A DNA stretch of 64,000 bases from a bacterium (GTDB lineage Bacteria > Joyebacterota > Joyebacteria > Joyebacterales > Joyebacteraceae). Position numbers and translations under genes: made by a program. The stretch lies in the NCBI GenBank assembly GCA_029990205.1, contig JAPEKQ010000008.1, positions 35,448-99,447 of the forward strand, given 5' to 3'. The notes under the pieces are model-generated. The model did no database searches and was not told the DNA's origin. It worked only from the letters and a program-made list of their open reading frames with translations. Positions 8,007 to 15,739 of the stretch are shown here, in pieces; the stretch's first letter is position 1; each line of letters starts with the position of its first letter.

Positions 8007-10025
8007 CTACTCGTACATGTAGTCGAGCGACTCGATGCTCGCGCCGCTGCCGCTGAAGAGGACGACATCGTCACCGACCTGCACACCGACGACGTCATCC
8101 GTGTCGATGAGCCGCGTCTCGGGCATGCTCTGCACTCCGCTGTCGCAGATGTAGACCACGTGCAGGAACAGCGTCTCCGCCTGGGGACTGGTCGGCGAGA
8201 CCTCGATGCGCCACGCGCCGGCGTCGTCCGGAATGTCGCCGGACGGAGCGTAGTTCGTGCCGTTGACGTTGAACTGGTTTCCCGAACCACCGACTCTGTC
8301 GATGGAGACGGAGAGCGGAAGCATCGTCTTGACGAACATCTTGGAGTCGCCCTGAACGACGACGGTCTCGTTCGCGGAGACCGACGGCTGGTTGATCGTG
8401 TGCAGCAGCCACTTCTTCTGGTAGCTCGACGACGTGGCGCTCACTCTGTCGAGGATCACGAACGCGTCGGGCTTGAGGTGCACGATCTCGCGAATGACGC
8501 CGTCGACCTTGTACGAGGCGTACGCGTTGGTCGCGTCGCCTCTGACGTAGACGTAGGCGTCCGAATCGTCGAACCCGGTGATCCCGCCGCGATCGTACGC
8601 GGGGGTCGACGCGTCTCCGCAGAACGTGCCGTGGTCGTACGTCGACGGAGGTTTCTGGCCGCCGTCGTTCGACCGCGACCCGAAGGTCGATTCACCCGCG
8701 TCGTACACGGTGACGCAGTTGTGCGCGATGGTCCGCTCGAAGTAGTTGAGGTGGTGGCTCGACACCGTGCTGTCGTACGCTCCGGAGTCGACCGCGAGCA
8801 GGTCGTTGCCGCGGGCGATCACGAAGTGGTTCTGATGCGCGTGGGTGTGACCCGCGGGGTACGCCTCGCAGCGGAAGACCGCGTAGGTGTCGTCACTCTG
8901 GTACGACATGTCCCAACCGGACCTGATGTACAGGGTCCCGATCTTCTCGAAGAGCCTCGCGCCCGGGAAGCCGGTCGGCGCCAGAGGCGAGATGGACGGA
9001 TCCTTCGCGATGCAGAGCTTCCAACGATGGAAGTTGTTGATGTAGCCCATCCCCTGCGCGTCGATCTCGTCCGCCATCCACTGCGCGGCCCGGTCGTTGT
9101 ACCTGGACGCGAGGTTGTAGAGCGCGACACGGGCGGTTGCGCCCGATGTCCCGTGAGAGTGCGAGTCGCCCTGCTTCGAACCGATCAGCGACGCGCTCCC
9201 GCTGGAGCTCTCGCGGCACCCGATCTCGTAGATGAGGTACTCCGCCATGTTCTGCAGGTTCGTGCTGTCCTCGAACGGATTCTCGTCCGTCGCGGTCGCC
9301 CACACCTCGCAGCCCTCGCGGAACTTCGTCACGAGACCGCTCATCGTGTACTCGCCCTGGAAGTACGCGCCGTCCCCGGCTATCTCGTTGAGCACGCAGA
9401 GCGTGTAGTCGGATCCGTAGGTGTGTTCCTCGAACATGTCGCAGAACTCGCGCGCGGCCGCGTCATCGACGCCGGCGCCGTAGAGCGCCAGACCGAGATA
9501 CGCAAACTCCCGAAGACGAGAGATCTTCGAGTGGTAGTTGTTCATCATCTGCCAGTTCTCGGAAGCGATGCGGGCCTCTCCCCCGTCGACGAGAGCGGAT
9601 CCGAAGTACTCCCGCTCCGACGAGCTGAGGTAGCTGTAGCACCAGTCGAAGAACAGCGAACCGGCACACATGAACTCGATGCCGTCCTCCTGCCCGGCGC
9701 TGATCGCCGCGCTCGCGATCGCCTTCGCCCGGTCGGCGTAGCGGCTGTCCTGCTCGATGACCCACAGGAAGCTGTACGCGGGAAGGCACCCCTCCATGTA
9801 GTACACCGACAACGGCAGCGAATCGTTGATGTGGCTGTCACACCAGTTCTTCATGTCGTTGTAGTCGCCGGAGAGGGCGCCGTTGCAGCGCGCCCTGAGC
9901 TCCGCCACGTCAGCGGCCTGGAAGTACAGCCGCGGATGGCCGGAGGCCACGGTATACGCACTCGCCGCCGTCGTCAGGAGCGCAACGGCCACTACGGCCA
10001 GCACCACTGTGTTGAGACGTCTCAT
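8007..10025 (-). CDS. Secreted heparinase II/III-family polysaccharide lyase-like protein
   Basis: A 672-residue exported protein related to PL12/PL15/PL17/PL21-type lyases. A signal peptide (MRRLNTVVLAVVAVALLTTA, cut near ASAYT) leads into HPRLYFQAADVAELRARC, the usual opening of the alpha-toroid domain. The C-terminal beta-sheet domain carries the heparinase II/III signature: AHQNHFVIARGNDLLAVDSG then HHLNYFERTIAHN. The likely job is cutting or remodelling the uronic-acid polymer made by this operon in the periplasm, as AlgL does in alginate export, but the substrate is inferred from context only. The ATG overlaps the stop of the polymerase/ligase gene by 4 bases (ATGA), so they are coupled. 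The upstream extension of the frame to 10277 is antisense-like shadow and left out. Confidence 0.87.
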   Translation of the reverse strand: MRRLNTVVLAVVAVALLTTAASAYTVASGHPRLYFQAADVAELRARCNGALSGDYNDMKNWCDSHINDSLPLSVYYMEGCLPAYSFLWVIEQDSRYADRAKAIASAAISAGQEDGIEFMCAGSLFFDWCYSYLSSSEREYFGSALVDGGEARIASENWQMMNNYHSKISRLREFAYLGLALYGAGVDDAAAREFCDMFEEHTYGSDYTLCVLNEIAGDGAYFQGEYTMSGLVTKFREGCEVWATATDENPFEDSTNLQNMAEYLIYEIGCRESSSGSASLIGSKQGDSHSHGTSGATARVALYNLASRYNDRAAQWMADEIDAQGMGYINNFHRWKLCIAKDPSISPLAPTGFPGARLFEKIGTLYIRSGWDMSYQSDDTYAVFRCEAYPAGHTHAHQNHFVIARGNDLLAVDSGAYDSTVSSHHLNYFERTIAHNCVTVYDAGESTFGSRSNDGGQKPPSTYDHGTFCGDASTPAYDRGGITGFDDSDAYVYVRGDATNAYASYKVDGVIREIVHLKPDAFVILDRVSATSSSYQKKWLLHTINQPSVSANETVVVQGDSKMFVKTMLPLSVSIDRVGGSGNQFNVNGTNYAPSGDIPDDAGAWRIEVSPTSPQAETLFLHVVYICDSGVQSMPETRLIDTDDVVGVQVGDDVVLFSGSGASIESLDYMYE

Positions 10026-11500
10026 GTCGAATCTGTCCTTTCTTCGCTCCCGGCGCTCTCTTCCTCGCGCGCCAGTGCGATGCTCCTGTCGACGAATCCC
10101 GCCATGAAGAAATAGGTCCCCGCAATGGAGACATGCGTTAGTCGTTGTCCGAACACGTTCGTGATCATCAGTGCAATGGTTGCGGCCAGGAACCCGATCG
10201 CCAGCTGGCGATCGAAGCTCGTGCCGGCGGTCCGCAGCAACCGGTACCCGCTCTTGAAACAGGACGAGAACAGCCATATGAGCGCCACGACCCCGAGGAG
10301 TCCCATCTCTCCCATCGTCTCAACGTACAGGCTGTGCGCGGACCACGGCTTGTCCAGCTGCCCGTACGTCAGATAGGGGATCGACGCGTATCCATGTCCG
10401 AGGATCGGCCGCCGGACGGAAGCCACGAGCACGATCCTCCAGATGTCCAGCCGCACCGCCGCCGACGGGTCCAGGCTGTCGGTCGAGTCTCCGATCATGA
10501 CCGCCTCGACACTGTCCGCCCGCGTCTCTGCGATCCGGTCCATCACGGACCCGGGGAGCCAGAACGGGCTGGCCAGCAGGATGATGATGACGATCATGAA
10601 GAGACGACGGTCCATCAGTCGAGACAGATAGAGGACGGCCGCGCCGATGGCGAGATACGCACCGCGCGACTTCGGAAGGAAGGTCGCGACGGTCGACCCG
10701 AAGGCTCCCGCCAGAATGATCATGTGCCGCCACCACGAATACGCCCGCGACGTGAGCGCCACCGGGATGAGGAACGACCCGCACACCGCGAAGTAGGCTG
10801 CGAGATCGTTCACGTCACCGAGCGCGCCGCTGATCCGTTTCGCGTCGCCGATGGCCGCGTACTGCCTGAAGGCGATGGCGCAGCTCACAAGAACGCCGAT
10901 CGACAGCGTCGTGATGAGCTTCCGCATCTCCCGACGATCCGTGACCGTGTTCGCGACGATGTAGTAGACCGAGAACCCGAGAGCGCTCTGCCAGACGGAT
11001 TTGAGCATGGCGACCGGCTCGTAGCCGCTGCCCGGCGGCATGACGGCCGAGCGGGCGACCGCGAAGAACAACAGCGCCACGAACAACCCGATCGGAGCCG
11101 AGAGCTGGGTGCGCGACCCGATCCTGGTGCCGCTCATGATGCGCGGCACGATCCAGCTTCCGAGCAGAACCACGAACAGCAGATTGGGACCGTTCACGCC
11201 CGGGATCCCGGTCGAAGGAAGCCACTCCCCGATCGGCATGGCCAGCAGCCACGCGTGGAGCGCCACCTTCGGACGGAACGCGGCGATGAGCAGGACCGCG
11301 ATCCCGATGAGGATCTTGAAGATCCTGTGCGGAGCCTGGCCGTAGCTGTAGTGCAGCTTGTAGATGGCGAACGCGAACATGAGCGCGACGAGCGCCCCGA
11401 CGATGGGCAGCAGCCAGCTGTAGCTGTACTGCGGCACGTCGGCCGGTGGAGCGATCTGCCGGCCGCGGGGCTGCGGGCTCGTGTGTCTCGTAGCGCTCAT
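10022..11500 (-). CDS. Wzy/WaaL-like O-antigen polymerase or ligase
   Basis: A 492-residue polytopic membrane protein with about ten to twelve hydrophobic segments (for example LLPIVGALVALMFAFAIY and LFMIVIIILLASPFWLPG) and a large hydrophilic loop before ILGHGYASIPYLTYGQLDKPWSAHS. That loop pattern, with GHG and a conserved HS/HN near NxxL, is typical of the O-antigen ligase/polymerase superfamily (Wzy_C). In this operon it most likely polymerises the lipid-linked repeat unit on the periplasmic face. A ligase role cannot be excluded. The start at 11500 is an ATG that lies 2 bases after the end of the upstream membrane transferase. Confidence 0.85.
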   Translation of the reverse strand: MSATRHTSPQPRGRQIAPPADVPQYSYSWLLPIVGALVALMFAFAIYKLHYSYGQAPHRIFKILIGIAVLLIAAFRPKVALHAWLLAMPIGEWLPSTGIPGVNGPNLLFVVLLGSWIVPRIMSGTRIGSRTQLSAPIGLFVALLFFAVARSAVMPPGSGYEPVAMLKSVWQSALGFSVYYIVANTVTDRREMRKLITTLSIGVLVSCAIAFRQYAAIGDAKRISGALGDVNDLAAYFAVCGSFLIPVALTSRAYSWWRHMIILAGAFGSTVATFLPKSRGAYLAIGAAVLYLSRLMDRRLFMIVIIILLASPFWLPGSVMDRIAETRADSVEAVMIGDSTDSLDPSAAVRLDIWRIVLVASVRRPILGHGYASIPYLTYGQLDKPWSAHSLYVETMGEMGLLGVVALIWLFSSCFKSGYRLLRTAGTSFDRQLAIGFLAATIALMITNVFGQRLTHVSIAGTYFFMAGFVDRSIALAREEESAGSEERTDST

Positions 11501-11502
11501 GC

Positions 11503-13368
11503 TCAGAGTTCCTCAGCCGGCGTCGCCGCGTCGATCGCCGAGTCGTTCGCGGTATCGACCGCGGGGTTTCCCGCGCTCTCGCCCGCCGGTTCGGCGGCGC
11601 GACGAACGACGCGGTACACGTGGATCGCCGGGTTGTGGAAGCTGCGGCCGCGGCCGCGGTCTATCGCCGGCATCGCGGTCTCATCCGCGAAGATCGTCAC
11701 CGGCACGCAGTACTCGCCGAGCCAGTCGAGGAACTCCTGACCCGCCGGGTTCCTCGGCGCCGCCGCTCCCATCATCGGTCGCCACGGCGCGGCCTTGCTG
11801 CTCAGGACGAGATACTCGATCCCGAGACTGTCGACGGCCGACGCCAGACGGCTCGGCTCGAGCGTGTTCGGGAGCTTGAACGCCTCGGTCCCCCAGCCGA
11901 TCCGGTAGACCTCGTGCTGGGGCCGCCTCTCGGCGCCGACGCTCATTCGAATGCGATTGAGGTCCCGCTTCGGTCCCTCCCACGACCCGACGGCGGTCGA
12001 CCCGAGCGCGAGCTCCGTCTCGAGCTGCCGCACGGTCGGATTGAGAACGGGACCATAGTCCTCGACGGCGACCCTCGTTCCCGGGGCGACCTCCTGCGCG
12101 ATCCACTCGAGCGCGCGCGTCCTCGTGTCCGGCGTTCCGAGCGCCGAGACGAACCGGACCGACGGGTACGCCCCCGCCGCCACAACGAGCGCGGTCGCCG
12201 CCAGCGCGCGATACGGCCTGGTCGTCATTCGAGCGAAGACGGCGCGGAGCCCGACGGCCGCGAGCACCGCGATCATCGGGAGCGCCGGGGTCAGATACGT
12301 GGCTCGCTTCACGGTCAGGAGACTTGTGAAGATGAGAACCGCCACCGTGTACCAGATCGCGATCGCGCGGCCCCCGGAGGCGCCGGCGAGCGTCGGGCTG
12401 TCGTGCTTCCCCATCGAGCGTCGCCTGAGCGCGCCGCCCCAGAGCGACATCGGAAGCGCTGCACCCAGGATCGCGAGAATGGTCACCGGCCAGCCGACAC
12501 CGCGCCCGAACGTCCTGAGAGCGATCTCGCCCAGTCCCGCCGCGAACGACGTCGGCTCCTGGGCGACCCCCGACGTCGAGACCATCGTGAACTGCCGGAT
12601 GACGTCGCGCGTGAACTCCTCCCGGGCGAACAGCGCGTACGGGGTCCCGATGAGGAACCCGACGGGGACGGCCAGAAGAATGACGAGCGTCTGAACGACT
12701 CCGACACGACCCCGGCGCCACAGGATGACGAGTCCGACGAGCGTGCCGACCGCCGCGATGCCGGCCGGATACTTCGCCGAGGCGGCGAGTCCGGCCAGCA
12801 GGGCGGAGAGAATGAGCCTGCCCGCACGGCCCCGCGAGACGGCGGTGAGCGCGGCGAGCAGGCTCAGTGTTGCCAGAAGAGTGCTGAAGACGTCCGGCGT
12901 CGCGTAGTGCGAGTCCCGGACATGGAGATACATCACGGCGAGCACGGCGGCCGCGGTCAGACCGACGGCCTTCCCGTAGGAACGTCTCCCGAACACGTAC
13001 GTCACCCAGACCGTGGCGACACCGGCGGCGGCGGAGAGCACGCGACCCATGTACCAGAACCACGAGAGGTCGGAGACGTAGTGCCGCACGAGGCCCGCCG
13101 GCGCGGAGTAGAGACCGGCCAGCTTCCCGACGACGTAGAGCGCGCCGTAGGATCCGAACATCACGTACATCATCAGCGACGGCCACCGGAACCAGTGCGG
13201 GTTGAGGTCCCCCGTCCCGAACCCGAGCGAGTGGAACAGGATCGAACCCTCGTCAGGGTGATACGGGAACGGCAGCCCCCAGTCCAGACCCCACGCGCGG
13301 ATGACGGCCGCCCCCAGAAGGATGGCGACGAGCGTCAGTGTCGCGTATCGTGTCGAGTCCTGCTTCAC
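11503..13368 (-). CDS. PMT/ArnT-like membrane glycosyltransferase (GT39/GT83 type)
   Basis: A 621-residue GT-C membrane enzyme that would use a polyprenyl-phosphate sugar as donor on the periplasmic side. The first loop after TM1 carries the acidic motif PYHPDEGSILFHSLGF, equivalent to the catalytic D/E of PMT family 2. About ten to eleven membrane helices follow (for example LGAAVIRAWGLDW, VILLAVPVGFLIGTP), then a soluble C-terminal domain of roughly 200 residues. The next upstream genes encode a small DMT-type flippase and a dolichyl-phosphate mannose synthase-like GT2, so donor synthesis, flipping and transfer are all encoded here. The acceptor could be the polysaccharide, a lipid or a protein. 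Confidence 0.87.
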   Translation of the reverse strand: MKQDSTRYATLTLVAILLGAAVIRAWGLDWGLPFPYHPDEGSILFHSLGFGTGDLNPHWFRWPSLMMYVMFGSYGALYVVGKLAGLYSAPAGLVRHYVSDLSWFWYMGRVLSAAAGVATVWVTYVFGRRSYGKAVGLTAAAVLAVMYLHVRDSHYATPDVFSTLLATLSLLAALTAVSRGRAGRLILSALLAGLAASAKYPAGIAAVGTLVGLVILWRRGRVGVVQTLVILLAVPVGFLIGTPYALFAREEFTRDVIRQFTMVSTSGVAQEPTSFAAGLGEIALRTFGRGVGWPVTILAILGAALPMSLWGGALRRRSMGKHDSPTLAGASGGRAIAIWYTVAVLIFTSLLTVKRATYLTPALPMIAVLAAVGLRAVFARMTTRPYRALAATALVVAAGAYPSVRFVSALGTPDTRTRALEWIAQEVAPGTRVAVEDYGPVLNPTVRQLETELALGSTAVGSWEGPKRDLNRIRMSVGAERRPQHEVYRIGWGTEAFKLPNTLEPSRLASAVDSLGIEYLVLSSKAAPWRPMMGAAAPRNPAGQEFLDWLGEYCVPVTIFADETAMPAIDRGRGRSFHNPAIHVYRVVRRAAEPAGESAGNPAVDTANDSAIDAATPAEEL

Positions 13369-13419
13369 AGCATCCGACTCCTTGCCGTACTCTGTCTCAA
13401 TGTGTCCGGCGCTCCGGTG

Positions 13420-13779
13420 CTAGCTCCTCGAGATGACAAGCACGCCCGCCACGATGATCACCAGCCCCGCGATGCGCATGGCGGAGATCTTCTCTCCCAA
13501 CAGCAGCCACGACGCGAGGAAGACGATGACGTACGCCAGGCTCACCATCGGATACGCCAGCGACAGGTCGACGTTCGAGACCACGGCGATCCAGAGCACC
13601 GCGCTGATCCCGTAGCAGATGAAGCCGATGAAGACCTGCGGGACCTTGAGGATGGGAATCAGCTGCGACCACACCGACCCGGCCGACACCTCGCCGTAGA
13701 GCATCATCCCCTTCTTCATGATGATCTGTCCTGTCGCACCGAGCAGTACGGCCAGCAGGATCAGCGGGATCCCCTTCAT
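13420..13779 (-). CDS. Small EmrE/ArnE-like DMT membrane protein (putative lipid-sugar flippase)
   Basis: A 119-residue protein with four predicted helices (IPLILLAVLLGATGQIIMKK; VFIGFICYGISAVLWIAVVS; YPMVSLAYVIVFLASWLLLG; IAGLVIIVAGVLVI). The GATGQIIMKKGM stretch and the LSLAYP motif match the small multidrug-resistance/ArnE-ArnF branch of the DMT superfamily. Sitting between a DPM-like GT2 and a PMT-like transferase, it most likely moves the polyprenyl-phosphate sugar across the inner membrane. SMR-type proteins work as dimers. The ATG overlaps the GT2 stop by 4 bases; the longer upstream frame to 13944 is not supported. Confidence 0.85.
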   Translation of the reverse strand: MKGIPLILLAVLLGATGQIIMKKGMMLYGEVSAGSVWSQLIPILKVPQVFIGFICYGISAVLWIAVVSNVDLSLAYPMVSLAYVIVFLASWLLLGEKISAMRIAGLVIIVAGVLVISRS

Positions 13780-14543
13780 GCCGCCACCCCCTTCCTCTGT
13801 CTGTTGATCGCCCGCCTCCCGGCGGCGATCATCGCGATGTACCTGCGTATCGTGTCCGTGATGTTCATCTTGCTCGCTCCGCCCTTGAGATCGTAGCGAA
13901 GCACCAGCGGCACCTCTCCCACCCTCGCGGGGAGGTACGCGCACTTGATCAGGATCTCGGCCGATGAAACGAACCCGGGCTCGGTGATGAAGTCGTCACC
14001 GTACGTGGCGAACGCGCGAGCGATCGTCTCCCCGGTGTACGCGCGGTAGCCGCACGAGTAGTCGCGCGCGCCCTTGACCGGCAGGAAGATCGAGAGCATG
14101 AGGCTCGCGCCCCGGCTCGTCAGCGTCCGGAAGGCCGAGAGCCCCACCTCCTCTCCGCCCGGCGCGTAGCGCGAGGCGATGACGATGTCGTGGCCCTCCG
14201 CGAGCCGGTCGAGCATGCTCGGGATCGCGGCCGGGTCATGCGTGTTGTCCGTGTCCATCACGACGAGCACATCGTCGGCGGCGAGGTGGTCTCTCGCCCA
14301 CGTGAACCCCGACTTGAGCGCCTCGCCGAGTCCGCGGTTCACACCGTGCTCGACAAGCGACAGGGAGATACCCAACCGCTCGCACTCGCGACGCGTGATC
14401 GCGATCGTGTCATCCACGCTCCCGTCGTCGACGAGCAGCACCTGGCTCTCGCCCGGAAGCGACTCGAGAACGGGCGCGATGCGCGCCAGAAGCGGCGTCA
14501 CCGCCTCGGACTCGTTGTATGCGGGCAGCATCACGACCAGCAT
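13776..14543 (-). CDS. GT2 glycosyltransferase, dolichyl-phosphate mannose synthase-like
   Basis: A 255-residue GT-A enzyme beginning MLVVMLPAYNESEAVTPLLA. It has the UDP/GDP-binding LLVDDGSVDDTIAI segment, the metal-binding VMDTDNTHDP in place of DxD, and the GYRAYTGETI acceptor-side motif. These are characteristic of enzymes making polyprenyl-phosphate sugars (DPM1, ArnC without its C-terminal helices). No transmembrane helices are present, so it resembles soluble DPM1. It is immediately followed by the small flippase and PMT-like genes with a 4-base overlap. The ATG at 14543 is used; the longer frame upstream reads an unrelated basic sequence. Confidence 0.9.
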   Translation of the reverse strand: MLVVMLPAYNESEAVTPLLARIAPVLESLPGESQVLLVDDGSVDDTIAITRRECERLGISLSLVEHGVNRGLGEALKSGFTWARDHLAADDVLVVMDTDNTHDPAAIPSMLDRLAEGHDIVIASRYAPGGEEVGLSAFRTLTSRGASLMLSIFLPVKGARDYSCGYRAYTGETIARAFATYGDDFITEPGFVSSAEILIKCAYLPARVGEVPLVLRYDLKGGASKMNITDTIRRYIAMIAAGRRAINRQRKGVAA

Positions 14544-14596
14544 GGTCTGTCTCCCTTGTGCCGGCGGGCTCCCACCGGCGGTCGCCCGGTCAGTTC

Positions 14597-15739
14597 CTAG
14601 AGTCCCGGGGTGAACGGTTCGAACACCGCGGCGCTCGGAACCTCGAACCACTGTGCGATGGCGTCCGCGGTCCTCCGCGCGGCCAGTCCGTCACCGTACG
14701 GGTTCGCGGCCTCCGCCATCGTCGCGTACGCGCTCGCGTCGGTCAGCAGTCTCTCGATCTCGCGGCGAACCGTCGCGGTATCCGTCCCCACGATGCGGAC
14801 GGTTCCGGCATCGACCGCCTCGGGCCGCTCGGTCTCGTTGCGAAGCACGAGAACAGGCTTGCCGAGCGACGGCGCCTCTTCCTGGATCCCGCCCGAATCG
14901 GTGACGACGACGTGCGCGTCCTTCATCAGCCGGACGAGCACGGGGTACGGCACCGGTTCCAGGAGGTGAATGCGGTCGTGCCCGCCGAGCACCTCGTGCG
15001 CGACCTGCTGTACGTTCGGGTTGAGATGCACCGGGTAGACGATGCGCACGTCCTCGTGCGCGTCGGCGACCTCGCGGAGCGCCCGACACGCGTTCGTCAG
15101 TGGCTCCCCGAAGTTCTCCCGGCGATGCGCCGTGATGAGAATCAGCTTTCCGTCCCCAGGCACCGGCGAATCCGGCAGCCGCGGGTCACCCGCTACGGCG
15201 ATGAGCGCGTCGATCACGGTGTTGCCGGTGACAAACACGGACTCACGGGCAACCCCGGCGGCCAGAAGGTTCGAAAGCGACGTTCCCGTCGGAGCGAAGT
15301 GCAGCGAGGAGATGTCGTCCGCCAGCACGCGGTTCATCTCCTCCGGAAACGGGTAGTACATGTCGTTGGTTCTCAAGCCTGCCTCGACGTGACCCACCGC
15401 GATCCGGCGATAGAACGAGGCAAGCGCCGCCGCCATCGTCGTCGTCGTGTCGCCGTGGACAAGCACGAGGTCGGGCTTCATCTCTTCGAGAATGGGGTCG
15501 AGTCCACCGAGCACGTCCGACGTGATCTGCCCGAGCGTCTGGCTCTGACGCATGATGTTCAGATCGGCGTCGGGCGAGATGCCAAAGAACTCCAGCACCT
15601 GGTCGAGCATCTCACGATGCTGCGCCGTAACGCAGACCCTTGCGTCGAACACATCGGCGCGCCGACTGAGCTCGGCTACGACGGGCGCCATCTTGATGGC
15701 CTCGGGACGCGTCCCGAACACTGAGAGGACACGGATCAT
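14597..15739 (-). CDS. wecB: UDP-N-acetylglucosamine 2-epimerase (non-hydrolysing)
   Basis: A 380-residue enzyme that interconverts UDP-GlcNAc and UDP-ManNAc, the first step toward ManNAc or ManNAcA residues. Its signature blocks are all present: LSVFGTRPEAIKMAPVV at the N-terminus, VHGDTTTTMAAALASF, VGHVEAGLRT, the VTAHRRENFGEP block, and TDSGGIQEEAPSLGKPVLVLRNETERPE. The length is normal for WecB. The ATG overlaps the autokinase stop by 4 bases. No UDP-ManNAc dehydrogenase (WecC) is seen in the window, so whether the sugar is oxidised further is unknown. Confidence 0.96.
   Translation of the reverse strand: MIRVLSVFGTRPEAIKMAPVVAELSRRADVFDARVCVTAQHREMLDQVLEFFGISPDADLNIMRQSQTLGQITSDVLGGLDPILEEMKPDLVLVHGDTTTTMAAALASFYRRIAVGHVEAGLRTNDMYYPFPEEMNRVLADDISSLHFAPTGTSLSNLLAAGVARESVFVTGNTVIDALIAVAGDPRLPDSPVPGDGKLILITAHRRENFGEPLTNACRALREVADAHEDVRIVYPVHLNPNVQQVAHEVLGGHDRIHLLEPVPYPVLVRLMKDAHVVVTDSGGIQEEAPSLGKPVLVLRNETERPEAVDAGTVRIVGTDTATVRREIERLLTDASAYATMAEAANPYGDGLAARRTADAIAQWFEVPSAAVFEPFTPGL

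Noticed and set aside
6819-10115. 1098-codon open frame on the plus strand
   Set aside because: It runs antisense to three well-supported minus-strand genes (CapK-like, GT4, heparinase-like), its product is Arg/Val/Asp-rich with no known motif, and such frames are expected in high-GC DNA.
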